Source: Elusimicrobiota bacterium (GTDB lineage Bacteria > Elusimicrobiota > Elusimicrobia > FEN-1173). From it: a stretch of DNA of 64,000 nucleotides. The stretch spans positions 2,108,001 through 2,172,000 of the forward strand of contig JADJJR010000001.1 of the NCBI GenBank assembly GCA_016706425.1. The letters run 5' to 3'. The notes beneath the pieces were generated by a model. It ran no database searches and had not been told where the DNA came from. It saw only the letters and a program-made list of their open reading frames with translations. Positions within the stretch are counted from its first letter, which is position 1. Each line of letters starts with the position of its first letter. Both the position numbers and the translations under genes were made by a program. This document shows positions 24,490-32,952 of the stretch, piece by piece.

Positions 24490-25398
24490 TTATGGAAGGA
24501 CGCCGGGGGCGGTCGCGAAAAGCGCCCGGACCAGCCAGGCCGAGGCGGTCAAGGCGGCGATAAAGCCCAACGCCGCCCCGAAAGCCGACCAGCGGTAACG
24601 ACGCACCAGGGCGGCCGCCGGCAACGCCGAGACGACGAAAGGGTGGCCCGAATCCGGCGGAAAAGTGACGGTGTGCACCACGGGCCCGGCGGGCGCGCGC
24701 AGGGCGGCGTCCCGGGCCTCGGCCTCCACCACGGCGCGGGCGGCGTCCCATTCCTCAAGGCTGATTTGCCCGTCCCGGTCCGTGTCGAACCGGGCCAAAA
24801 GAGCGGCCGGATCGGCTTTCAATTGCCGCAGCCGGTCGTTCACCGAAGGCCCCCGCACCGTGCCGTCGAGGGACTGAAACCAGCCCAGAACCCGCAACGT
24901 TTCCTCCGGGACAATCAATTCCTCGGTGTAGCGGTAAGTGGGGGCAAACAGCGCCCCCAAAAAACCCGCGGGTTCGGCGAGCGGCGAGGGGGAATGCCCC
25001 CGCCACACGCGCCGGCGGGCGGGGATCACCTCCGCCCGAGCCGGATGCACGACGGCGAAGCCGGTTTCATCCTCCAACCCGAACAAATCCAAACTCCGCC
25101 CCTGGGAGACGATGACCCAACGGGAATTTTTTCCCGAGCGCTGGTAGCGCTCCACGCGGTAGGCGTACCAGAGGCACGGGGTGCCGGTGAGAGGGCAGAC
25201 GGCGGTTTTGTTGCTGAGGGGGCGGGCGCGGCCTTCCAGATGGACGTCCCCCTGGGCCACGCTGGCGATTTTTGCCAGGGGGGTGTCTTCCACCGAACGG
25301 GCGCGCCGCCACCCCCGCCACGCCCAAAGACCGCCGGTGACCGTGAAGCCCCCGGTGAGCAGGGCGCCCAACACCAACCCGATGGCATCGTTGGACAT
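24490..25398 (-). CDS. GIDE-domain membrane protein with EF-hand, LemA partner
   Basis: 302 residues. N-terminal membrane segment (about 8-27), then a GIDE-like domain: GRARPLSNKTAVCPLTGTPC, WYAYRVERYQ and a terminal FQSLDGT. GIDE is shared with mitochondrial MULAN E3 ligases, but no RING finger is present here. Residues about 203-214 (DTDRDGQISLEE) form a canonical EF-hand calcium loop, followed by a C-terminal membrane segment near 275-295. Bacterial GIDE proteins are often encoded next to LemA, as here (12 bp away). An envelope-stress or membrane-remodelling role is suggested but unproven. Confidence 0.75.
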   Translation of the reverse strand: MSNDAIGLVLGALLTGGFTVTGGLWAWRGWRRARSVEDTPLAKIASVAQGDVHLEGRARPLSNKTAVCPLTGTPCLWYAYRVERYQRSGKNSRWVIVSQGRSLDLFGLEDETGFAVVHPARAEVIPARRRVWRGHSPSPLAEPAGFLGALFAPTYRYTEELIVPEETLRVLGWFQSLDGTVRGPSVNDRLRQLKADPAALLARFDTDRDGQISLEEWDAARAVVEAEARDAALRAPAGPVVHTVTFPPDSGHPFVVSALPAAALVRRYRWSAFGAALGFIAALTASAWLVRALFATAPGVLP

Positions 25399-25410
25399 CG
25401 GGCCGGGCGG

Positions 25411-25989
25411 CTATCTATTAAAGAGGGCCCCGACGCTGACGTCGGCGGTTTCGGTCGCGTCGAACTTCAACACCTCGAACTTTTCAAAGGAACCCAAACC
25501 CGCGATGAGGTTGTCGGGGAACTGCTCCAGACGCGTGTTGTTGATCGTCACGGCTTGGTTGTAGAGTTCCCGACGGTCGGAAATCGTGTTTTCCAATTGG
25601 GAAATGCGCGCGTGCAGGCTTTGGAAGGAGGCGTTGGCTTTGAGATCGGGGTAATTCTCCGCGACCGCGAACAACCCGCCCAGCACCCCGCGGAGTTGCC
25701 CTTCGGCGGTCCCGAGGGCTCCGACGTTGCCCGTGGACTGGGCCTGGGACACCGCCGCCCGGGCCCGCATCACCTTCTCCAACGTCTCCGCTTCGTACTT
25801 CATGTACTGCTTGCAGGTTTCGATCAGCTTGGGCAACTCGTCGTGGCGTTGCTTGAGGATCACGTCGATGTTGGACCAGGCCTGCCGAACGTTGTTTTTC
25901 ACCCGGACCAGGGCGTTGTAAATCCCCACACCGTAAAAGAACACGATCAGCGCCGCGCCCGCCACGAATGAAAAAACCAACAATGTCAT
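25411..25989 (-). CDS. lemA: LemA family protein
   Basis: 192 residues. One N-terminal membrane helix (5-24), then the conserved LemA pattern YNALVRVKNNVRQAWSNIDV, LKQRHDELPKLIETCKQYM, ENYPDLKANASFQSL, and a C-terminal YNQAVTINNTRLEQFPDNLI. The long helices project from the membrane. LemA function is undefined in general; several relatives respond to envelope stress. ATG at 25989 has an AGGAGG site. Confidence 0.93.
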   Translation of the reverse strand: MTLLVFSFVAGAALIVFFYGVGIYNALVRVKNNVRQAWSNIDVILKQRHDELPKLIETCKQYMKYEAETLEKVMRARAAVSQAQSTGNVGALGTAEGQLRGVLGGLFAVAENYPDLKANASFQSLHARISQLENTISDRRELYNQAVTINNTRLEQFPDNLIAGLGSFEKFEVLKFDATETADVSVGALFNR

Positions 25990-26048
25990 GGAATCCTCCT
26001 GGGAATCGGTTTTATTATGGGGTCAAATCGGAAACCCCGCAAGGCCCT

Positions 26049-28073
26049 TCACTCCGAAGGGGCCGCCGCGGGGGCGGAGGCGGCGCGTTCGCCCCTCAAA
26101 TAGGAGGCGTGGATTTGGGCCCGATCGCCGCGCGCTTCGGGCCGTGTCGTGCGGACGGCGGCAAACACACGGTCGCCCCGAACCGTCGACCGATCGGTGG
26201 GTTTCCAGGTGAGCCGAACCGTGGCCGTGGGCGTCGCCGAAGAGAGGACCACCTCGACGGGCGAGGCCGTCAAGTCGGCGGACGTGTAAATGTCCGCCCG
26301 GACCGGGCCGGTCCCGCGAACGAGCGAAACGGTCGCCGTGCCGAGCACCCCCGGTTTCAGGGATTCGGGGCAAACCCAATTCACCCGGTAGGGAAGAACA
26401 TCGTGGATTTCCCTTAAGCGGGTGATGGCCGACCCGCCGGCCAACATCCATTCCTTGGGCGGGTAGGGACCAATCGACCCGCGCAGGGCGCGCGGCAGGT
26501 CGTGCAGGAAAATGCCCCGCACGGGCCGTTGGTCTTGAAACCGTTCCACGGCGGCCAAGACGCGCTGAACCATGGCCTCGGGACCCGCCGGATCGAGGGT
26601 TTTTTGATGGAGGCGCCAGTCGAAGGTGTTGCCGACCACGAGGTTGAATGGAGCGCCCCGGGTGTAGGCGTTCCATTGTCGAACCAAGCCGCGGTATTGG
26701 GCCGCGTCGGCTTCGTACAACATGATGGCGTTGATGTCGATGCCCGCGTCGCGCATCATGGCCGGGTCCTGGCCGTGTTCCCACCCTTTTTGCCAGGACA
26801 AGGTGAACGCCCAAATGGGCTTTTTGCCGGCAAATCCCGCGGTGATTTGACGCACCACCGCCGCCGTCCGATGGGCCCGGTACCAGAACCATTGGTCGGA
26901 GGTCCGGTAGCGGGGCTCCGTCCGTTGATCGGCCCGCGGCGCCAGCATGCGACCCCGCCCGATCCAGACCATGCGTTGTTGCGGCGTCCAATCGTCGTAC
27001 CCCGCCGGCTTTTCCACGCCCGGCATTTCGCGGACAAAATCGTCGACCAACTCCTGACTGCCAAAAACGGGGCGGATGTAGTCCAAACCGAGGAAATCGA
27101 CGCCCTCGACCGCGGCCCAATGGTTCAGAATTTTCACGATGTCCCCGGGCCGCTTTTCCTCCCGGATGGAAACGCCGCGGCGCTTGGGCAAGTCCAAACC
27201 CGCGATGGCCTGGCCTTTTTGGTAGTGGACGCCGTATTGGTAATCGGGCGAATATTCCGGCGGGCCGCCCACCATGAAGGACAGGATGTAAACGCCCAGA
27301 CGAATTCCCCGACGGTGGCACTCTTTGGCCAGGTCGGTCACCGGGCCGCGGGGGCGGGAATGCCAGGGAAAATCCGAAGGCAATTTCGCGGTGAACCCGC
27401 TCGATTCCGCCCCCTGGATCAACACCGTGTCCGCGCCGATGTAATCGGCCCATTCCGCCAAAGCGGAGAGGCGCGGTTCGCCGCCGTCGGGCCCGGCGAA
27501 GCGGGCCAGGGACCCCTGCCCCTCGAGCGTCAGCACGCCGAGCCCCGCCGGCACCGGGTCAAAAGTCCGCGACGCCAAACGGAAGCCGCTTTGGCGGACG
27601 GCGGTGATCCCCGACGGCAGAGCGGACGTGTCCAACCGCAAATTGTAATCGCCGTCGGGGGCGTTCCAGGGCACCGGCCAGCGCGCGCGCCAAATTCCGG
27701 ACGTCGCGTCGTAACGCAGACGCACTTGGGTCAACACGCCGACGGTCTCCACCGGACGCCCCCCGCGTTCGACCCACCCGTGGAACGGCGCGGTCGACGC
27801 CCGCAGAGCGGCCGTGATTTTCGGGGAAGCCGGTTCAAGAAGGAACTCCACCAACGCGTCGTGGGCGTAAATTTCGCGGTCCGGCCGAAGCACCAAATCG
27901 AACTCGGGCGCCGCCGCCGGTCCGGCGATCAGCGCGGCCCCGTGGTTTTTCCAATAGGCGAACCCCGCAAGGGTCCCCGCGCAAAGGAGGAACCCCAGAA
28001 TCGCCCCGCCGGAACGGAGCGCGCGCGGGATCCGCGCGAAAACGGTTTGAGGGTGGAAATTCCCTGGTTTCAT
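26049..28073 (-). CDS. Membrane-anchored glycoside-hydrolase-like TIM-barrel protein
   Basis: 674 residues. A single membrane segment at about 24-42 (GAILGFLLCAGTLAGFAYW) anchors it with the bulk outside the cytoplasm. A beta-rich N-terminal region (55-175) precedes a barrel-like region: ADTVLIQGAESSGF, CHRRGIRLGVYILSFM, VDFLGLDYIRP and INAIMLYEADAAQYRG, which recall family-10-like hydrolases (GHL10/DUF4015 type). Acidic residues occur at strand ends but I cannot name the catalytic pair. A C-terminal beta domain (560-660) follows. It diverges from the ligase-kinase fusion with 29 bp between starts. Confidence 0.6.
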   Translation of the reverse strand: MKPGNFHPQTVFARIPRALRSGGAILGFLLCAGTLAGFAYWKNHGAALIAGPAAAPEFDLVLRPDREIYAHDALVEFLLEPASPKITAALRASTAPFHGWVERGGRPVETVGVLTQVRLRYDATSGIWRARWPVPWNAPDGDYNLRLDTSALPSGITAVRQSGFRLASRTFDPVPAGLGVLTLEGQGSLARFAGPDGGEPRLSALAEWADYIGADTVLIQGAESSGFTAKLPSDFPWHSRPRGPVTDLAKECHRRGIRLGVYILSFMVGGPPEYSPDYQYGVHYQKGQAIAGLDLPKRRGVSIREEKRPGDIVKILNHWAAVEGVDFLGLDYIRPVFGSQELVDDFVREMPGVEKPAGYDDWTPQQRMVWIGRGRMLAPRADQRTEPRYRTSDQWFWYRAHRTAAVVRQITAGFAGKKPIWAFTLSWQKGWEHGQDPAMMRDAGIDINAIMLYEADAAQYRGLVRQWNAYTRGAPFNLVVGNTFDWRLHQKTLDPAGPEAMVQRVLAAVERFQDQRPVRGIFLHDLPRALRGSIGPYPPKEWMLAGGSAITRLREIHDVLPYRVNWVCPESLKPGVLGTATVSLVRGTGPVRADIYTSADLTASPVEVVLSSATPTATVRLTWKPTDRSTVRGDRVFAAVRTTRPEARGDRAQIHASYLRGERAASAPAAAPSE

Positions 28074-28085
28074 GGAAGTCGGCGC

Positions 28086-28093
28086 ATTATACT
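28086..28093. promoter_or_regulatory. Shared divergent -10 box between 28073 and 28103
   Basis: The 8-bp ATTATACT reads TATACT on plus (28088-28093) and TATAAT on minus (28091-28086). Nine bases separate it from the plus-strand ATG and twelve from the minus-strand ATG, which leaves no room for a ribosome-binding site on the plus strand. Confidence 0.55.
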
Positions 28094-28102
28094 AACAACA
28101 GA

Positions 28103-31100
28103 ATGAGCGTAAAAGAGGAACACATCCCCGGGCTCCTGGACGAACGCGCCCGCTTGTCCCCCGACGTCGTCGCTTTTCGGCACAAACCCCGGGCCGACGG
28201 CCCTTGGCGGAATGTCTCGTGGAAGGAATTCCGCGAACGGTCGGACGCCCTGGCGGGGGCTCTGTTGGCCCGGGGGTTGTCCCCCGGGGACCGGGTGGCC
28301 TTGATGGCGGCCAACGACCTTCGATGGGAACTGGTCCACCACGCCGTCGCCCGCGCCGGCGGCGTCCTCGTGGCGATCGACGCCCACGACCCGCACGACC
28401 GGGTGCGCCAAATCCTCGACAACGCGAAACCCCGGTTTTTTTTCGTCGAGCGGGTCGATCTCCTCGCCTTCCTTTCTTTCGAAGAAATCCGCCCTTTCGC
28501 TTGGATCGTGTCTTTCGAGGGGGAGACCAAGCGGTTTTCCCCGGCCGGGCCCGACCCCTGGACCGAAGACCTGTTCTCCCCCACCGCCCCCGTGGAGTTG
28601 CCCCCGGCGGACGGGGCGCGAACGGCGACGCTCCTCTACACCTCCGGCACCACGGGCGACGCGAAGGGCGTCGCTTACTCGCACCGGCAAATCGTCCAGG
28701 CCGTCCGGGCCATCGCCGACAATTACGCGGCCTTGGGGGCCGAGAGTCGGCTCCTCTGTTGGCTGCCCCTTTCGAACCTCTTTCAACGAATGACAAACCT
28801 GGCCGCGGTCCAACGGGGCTGCGAGACCTGGATCTGGGAAGATCCCCGGCGCGTCCTGGAGGGGGTGAAGGAGGTTCACCCGGACGTGTTCATCAGCGTG
28901 CCCCGCTTTTATGAAAAGGTGTACGCCGGCATCGAGGCCGCGATCGGCTCCCTGTCTTTCCCCCTGCGCGCGGTCGCCCGCCTGGCCATCGCCATCGGGG
29001 GCCGCTGGGCGGTGGCCGTGCGCGAGGGTCGATCCCCGGGGTGGGGGTTGCGGCTCGCCCGGGGGTTGGCCGATCGCCTGATTCTCAGGCGTCTTCGCCG
29101 CGTGATGGGCGACCGTGTGCGGTTCCTTGTCTCCGGGTCCGCGCCCATGCCGGCCTGGCTGTTGGAGTATTACCACGCCCTCGGTCTTCTCGTCTTGGAA
29201 GCCTATGGCCTATCGGAAAACGTGATCCCCGTCGCCATGAACCGTCCGGAACTCTACCGTTTCGGCACCGTGGGCCTCCCGTTGCCGCCAAACGAGATTC
29301 GACTGGGCTCCGCCGGCGAGATTTTCATAAAGGGCCCGGGGGTGTTCCACGGCTATCACGGGGACGCCTTGGTCCTCCCTTTCACGCCCGACGGGTTTTT
29401 CGACACCGGCGACAACGGGTCCCTGGACGCGGAGGGGTTTCTGACTCTTACGGGCCGGCGATCGGCGTTGATCAAGACCTCCACGGGACGGCGAATCGCC
29501 CCCAGCAAAGTGGAGGAGGCGTTCCAACGATCCGTGCTGATCGACCAGGCGGTGGTGTTCGGCGCCAACCACAAACGCCTGGCCGCCCTGGTCACCCTCG
29601 ACTGGACGAAACTGCCGACCGAGGCCCGTCCCGGAACGGACGGCGTCATCCCCCCGCCCACGTGGGAAAGGATCAAAGAAGACCTCGCCCGCTGCGCGGC
29701 CGATCTGCCCGCCCACGAAAGGCCCGGGGGTTACCTGATCTTGGCGAACCGTTTTTCCATCGACGCCGGCGAGTTGACGTCCAACCTCAAATTGCGCCGC
29801 GGCAAAATCGAGGACCGTTACAAACCCTGGCTGGAGGACCTCTTCTCCATCGTGGACCGAACCGAAGGCGAGGGACCGATTTATTTGCCGTTGACGGAAA
29901 GCGCCGTCCGGGAAAAGCGCCTGGGCGCCCTGACCCCCGCGCCCCCCCCGCCGCGGGGCAGCGGGACCCGTTTCCGCCGGTTGCTGGCCATGGGCCTTCG
30001 GTTCGCCTGGAGCCGCCTGGCCGACCGTTTGCATTGGGGCGATCTGGGCGTGGCCTGGCGCGCGCGCCGTCGGCACGAGTCGTTGGTGCGGGCCGGCAAC
30101 CTGCTCGCGAAGGAACTGGGCGCCCTCAAGGGCCCGGCGGTCAAACTCGGCCAAATGATCAGCTACGTGGCGCCCCAGGCGCCGGAGGCCCTGCGACGCT
30201 CCATGGCGACCCTGCAGGCGGCGGCCACCCCCCTGGCCGGACACCGCATTCGCGACATCGTGGAGGACAGCCTCCAGCGCCCCATCGACCGGGCCTTCGC
30301 CGAGTGGTCCGCGACCCCGATGGCGGTGGGCAGCATGAGCCAGATTCACCGGGCGCGCCTGCGCACCGGCGAGGAGGTGGTGGTCAAGGTTCTCTTCCCC
30401 GACATCACGCGCGTGATCGCGGCCGACCTGCACGTGCTCCGCTGGATCCTGCCCCTCCTCGGCCGGTTCGTCGGCATCACCAACGCGGGGGATTTGGTGG
30501 TGGAGTTGGGCCGGTTGTTCGCGGGGGAATGCGACCTGGAAGCCGAAGCCAAGGTCCAGGAAATTTTCCGGGCCATGTTTCGCGACGACCCCCGCGTTTT
30601 GATCCCCCGGGTGCACACGAGTCACAGCGGGCCGCGCTTGTTGACGATGGATTTTGTGAACGGCGTGTCCTACGATCGGTTCAAGGAGGCGGCGTCGCAA
30701 GCGGAAAAGAATCAGGCGGGGGCCGCGATTTTCGAGCTGGCGGCCCTTTCGGCCAACCGCTTCGGGATCTTCAACGCCGATCCGCACCCGGGCAATTACC
30801 TTTTCCTGGATGGGCGGGTGTGTTTCATCGATTTCGGGTTTGTCAAACGGTGGCCGGCGTCGTTCATCGAATTGTGGAAACAACAAAGCATCGCGGGCAT
30901 GACCAACAACTTGACCGATTTTGAAAAGGCGACCCGCGCCCTGGGTTTCACCGCGAAACGCGGCCGGGTCAATTACAAAGCCCTGATGGAGCAATACCAG
31001 GCCTGCGCGTACAGGCCCTGGCGCCGGGACGGACTTTTCCGCTTCGACGCCGCTTTTCTCGGAACCATGGACAACCTGGTGGTCTACAGCGACCGGGTGG

Positions 31101-31309
31101 GTCGACTGCGGGTGCCGCCCGAATTCGTCGCCGTTTCGCGCCTCTTCTTCGGCCAATACGCGCTCCTTTGCGATATGGAGGCGGAGGCCAATTGGCACCG
31201 CCTCATTGTGCCCTATTTGAAATCCCCGATCGAACCCATGGACCACCTCGGCCCGCAACCGGACTGGGACCAGGCCGGTCGAAAGCTTTACGGACTGCGC
31301 CGCGAATAA
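28103..31309 (+). CDS. Acyl-CoA ligase fused to ABC1/UbiB-type kinase
   Basis: 1068 residues, two enzymes in one chain. Residues 1-595 are an ANL-family acyl-CoA synthetase of the long-chain type: LLYTSGTTGDAKGV (177-190), LVSGSAPMP, EAYGLSEN (366-373), FFDTGDNGSLDAEGF (432-446) and the C-terminal lysine loop near 560-568. After a Pro-rich linker (610-620), residues about 625-1040 are an ABC1/AarF atypical kinase: KLGQ (681-684), GSMSQIHRARL, ATP lysine 762, NADPHPGNYLF (891-901) and DFG (910-912). UbiB-type kinases support quinone and lipid synthesis at membranes. All motifs look intact. No ribosome site precedes the ATG; leaderless translation is possible. First gene of a three-gene plus-strand cluster. 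Confidence 0.85.
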   Translation: MSVKEEHIPGLLDERARLSPDVVAFRHKPRADGPWRNVSWKEFRERSDALAGALLARGLSPGDRVALMAANDLRWELVHHAVARAGGVLVAIDAHDPHDRVRQILDNAKPRFFFVERVDLLAFLSFEEIRPFAWIVSFEGETKRFSPAGPDPWTEDLFSPTAPVELPPADGARTATLLYTSGTTGDAKGVAYSHRQIVQAVRAIADNYAALGAESRLLCWLPLSNLFQRMTNLAAVQRGCETWIWEDPRRVLEGVKEVHPDVFISVPRFYEKVYAGIEAAIGSLSFPLRAVARLAIAIGGRWAVAVREGRSPGWGLRLARGLADRLILRRLRRVMGDRVRFLVSGSAPMPAWLLEYYHALGLLVLEAYGLSENVIPVAMNRPELYRFGTVGLPLPPNEIRLGSAGEIFIKGPGVFHGYHGDALVLPFTPDGFFDTGDNGSLDAEGFLTLTGRRSALIKTSTGRRIAPSKVEEAFQRSVLIDQAVVFGANHKRLAALVTLDWTKLPTEARPGTDGVIPPPTWERIKEDLARCAADLPAHERPGGYLILANRFSIDAGELTSNLKLRRGKIEDRYKPWLEDLFSIVDRTEGEGPIYLPLTESAVREKRLGALTPAPPPPRGSGTRFRRLLAMGLRFAWSRLADRLHWGDLGVAWRARRRHESLVRAGNLLAKELGALKGPAVKLGQMISYVAPQAPEALRRSMATLQAAATPLAGHRIRDIVEDSLQRPIDRAFAEWSATPMAVGSMSQIHRARLRTGEEVVVKVLFPDITRVIAADLHVLRWILPLLGRFVGITNAGDLVVELGRLFAGECDLEAEAKVQEIFRAMFRDDPRVLIPRVHTSHSGPRLLTMDFVNGVSYDRFKEAASQAEKNQAGAAIFELAALSANRFGIFNADPHPGNYLFLDGRVCFIDFGFVKRWPASFIELWKQQSIAGMTNNLTDFEKATRALGFTAKRGRVNYKALMEQYQACAYRPWRRDGLFRFDAAFLGTMDNLVVYSDRVGRLRVPPEFVAVSRLFFGQYALLCDMEAEANWHRLIVPYLKSPIEPMDHLGPQPDWDQAGRKLYGLRRE

Positions 31310-31321
31310 AACGGAGGGAAC

Positions 31322-32950
31322 ATGATTGATCAGGACGCCTTAAAAAAAATTCTCGGCCCCGACCGCGTGGTGTCCGACCCCGCGGAGGTGGAGCGCCGCG
31401 CGCGTTGCCTCATTCCCGAAGTCCAACCCCCCGAAGTTTTCGTCTACCCCGGGTCCATCGAAGACATTCGGGCCGTCCTTCGTCTGGCCAACGAAAAAGG
31501 GTTCTCCGTTTGGCCCTGCGGCAAAGGGAAAAACTGGGGTTACGGTTCCGCCACGCCCGCCCGGGCCGGGGGCGCGGTGATGGTGCTGGAACGCATGAAC
31601 CGGATTTTGGAGGTGAACGAAAAACTGGCCTACGCGGTGATCGAACCGGGAGTAACCTACCGCCAATTGCACGCGCATCTGGAGTCCCGCGGCGTCCGCC
31701 TCTGGACCGATTGCACCGACGGACCGGCCGACGGCAGCGTCGTCGGAAACGCCCTGGAGCGGGGCATCGGGGAGACCCCCTACGGCGATCATTTTGAGAA
31801 CATCTGCGGCATCGAAGCCGTGTTGGCCGACGGAACCCTCGTGCGCACCGGCGGGGGGTCCCTGGAGGGCAACAAAACCTGGAACGTCCACAAATGGGGG
31901 GTCGGCCCGTACCTGGAGGGGCTCTTCAGTCAATCCAACTTCGGCGTCGTCACAAAAATCGGGCTCTGGCTCATGCCCACGCCGGAGCGGTTCGCCTCGT
32001 GCCTTTTCGAATTGCGTCGGGAGGAGGATTTCCCCCACTTGATCGACGCGCTCCGCCGCCTGGCCTTCGCGGGGGCGTTGCGCAGCAAAATCCACCTCAT
32101 CAACGACGTGACCACCTTCGGGGTGGTGGCCAAAAACCCCCGCGACCTCCTGGACGGCGCCCCCTGCTTGACGGAGGAACGGCGGGCGGCCCTTCGGAAA
32201 CAATTCAACATCGCCCCCTGGACCTTCGCCGCCGGGCTTTACGGTTCGGCGGGCCAGGTGCGGGCGGCCAAGGCGCTGATCCGACGGGAACTCGCGCCCC
32301 TGGGGCGACTGTGGTTCATCGGCGACACGCTCAACCGCTGGATCCGACGCGCCGTGGCGTTTCTCAAGAAACGACCCCCGGCAACGGCCCATCGGCTGTC
32401 CATGCTCCTCTTTCGAAAGCCGTTGGCCTGCGCGGCCGCCCTTCCCGAAATGCACGCCATCGAGCAGGGCCGGCCCAGCGATTATTTCGTGAAACACGCC
32501 TACATGAAACGCCACGGAACGAAACCCCCGGACACCGACATCGACCCCGCCCGCGACGGGTGCGGGGGCATCTGGGCCGGGCCCGTCGTGCCCCTGGAGG
32601 GGCGGGCGGTTGCGGGGCTGGTGGACCATTGCCGCGCGTTGGCGCGGCGACGGCAATTGGACATCAATTTCGCCCTGATGGTCTCGAACCCCCGCTCGGT
32701 CATCCTGCTGACGTCGCTGTTCTACGACAAGCGCGACGCCGAGGAAACCCGCCGGGTGCTCGCGCTTTACAACGAAATCGCGGAAACGACCCAGGCCTTG
32801 GGGTATCAACAGTACCGCACCAGCACCGCTTTCATGGGCCGGATTTACCGTACCGCGCCGGAGTTCCAGGCGCTGGCCGAGCGCCTCAAAACCGCGCTCG
32901 ATCCCCGCAATATTCTGGCCCCCGGGAAATACGGCATCGACCCGAAATAA
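31322..32950 (+). CDS. FAD-linked oxidase of the VAO/4-cresol dehydrogenase family
   Basis: 542 residues. PCMH-type FAD-binding fold: FSVWPCGKGKNWGYGSA, YAVIEPGVTYRQLHAHL, GSVVGNALERGIGETPYGDH, EAVLADGTLVRTGGGS and GLFSQSNFGVVTKIGLWLMP follow 4-cresol dehydrogenase/vanillyl-alcohol oxidase very closely. Such enzymes oxidise para-substituted phenols through quinone methides; the electron acceptor (oxygen or a cytochrome) cannot be deduced. An AACGGAGG site lies 12 bp after the fusion gene. With neighbours for acyl activation and methylation, a phenolic or quinone-like substrate is plausible. Confidence 0.85.
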   Translation: MIDQDALKKILGPDRVVSDPAEVERRARCLIPEVQPPEVFVYPGSIEDIRAVLRLANEKGFSVWPCGKGKNWGYGSATPARAGGAVMVLERMNRILEVNEKLAYAVIEPGVTYRQLHAHLESRGVRLWTDCTDGPADGSVVGNALERGIGETPYGDHFENICGIEAVLADGTLVRTGGGSLEGNKTWNVHKWGVGPYLEGLFSQSNFGVVTKIGLWLMPTPERFASCLFELRREEDFPHLIDALRRLAFAGALRSKIHLINDVTTFGVVAKNPRDLLDGAPCLTEERRAALRKQFNIAPWTFAAGLYGSAGQVRAAKALIRRELAPLGRLWFIGDTLNRWIRRAVAFLKKRPPATAHRLSMLLFRKPLACAAALPEMHAIEQGRPSDYFVKHAYMKRHGTKPPDTDIDPARDGCGGIWAGPVVPLEGRAVAGLVDHCRALARRRQLDINFALMVSNPRSVILLTSLFYDKRDAEETRRVLALYNEIAETTQALGYQQYRTSTAFMGRIYRTAPEFQALAERLKTALDPRNILAPGKYGIDPK

Positions 32951-32952
32951 AA

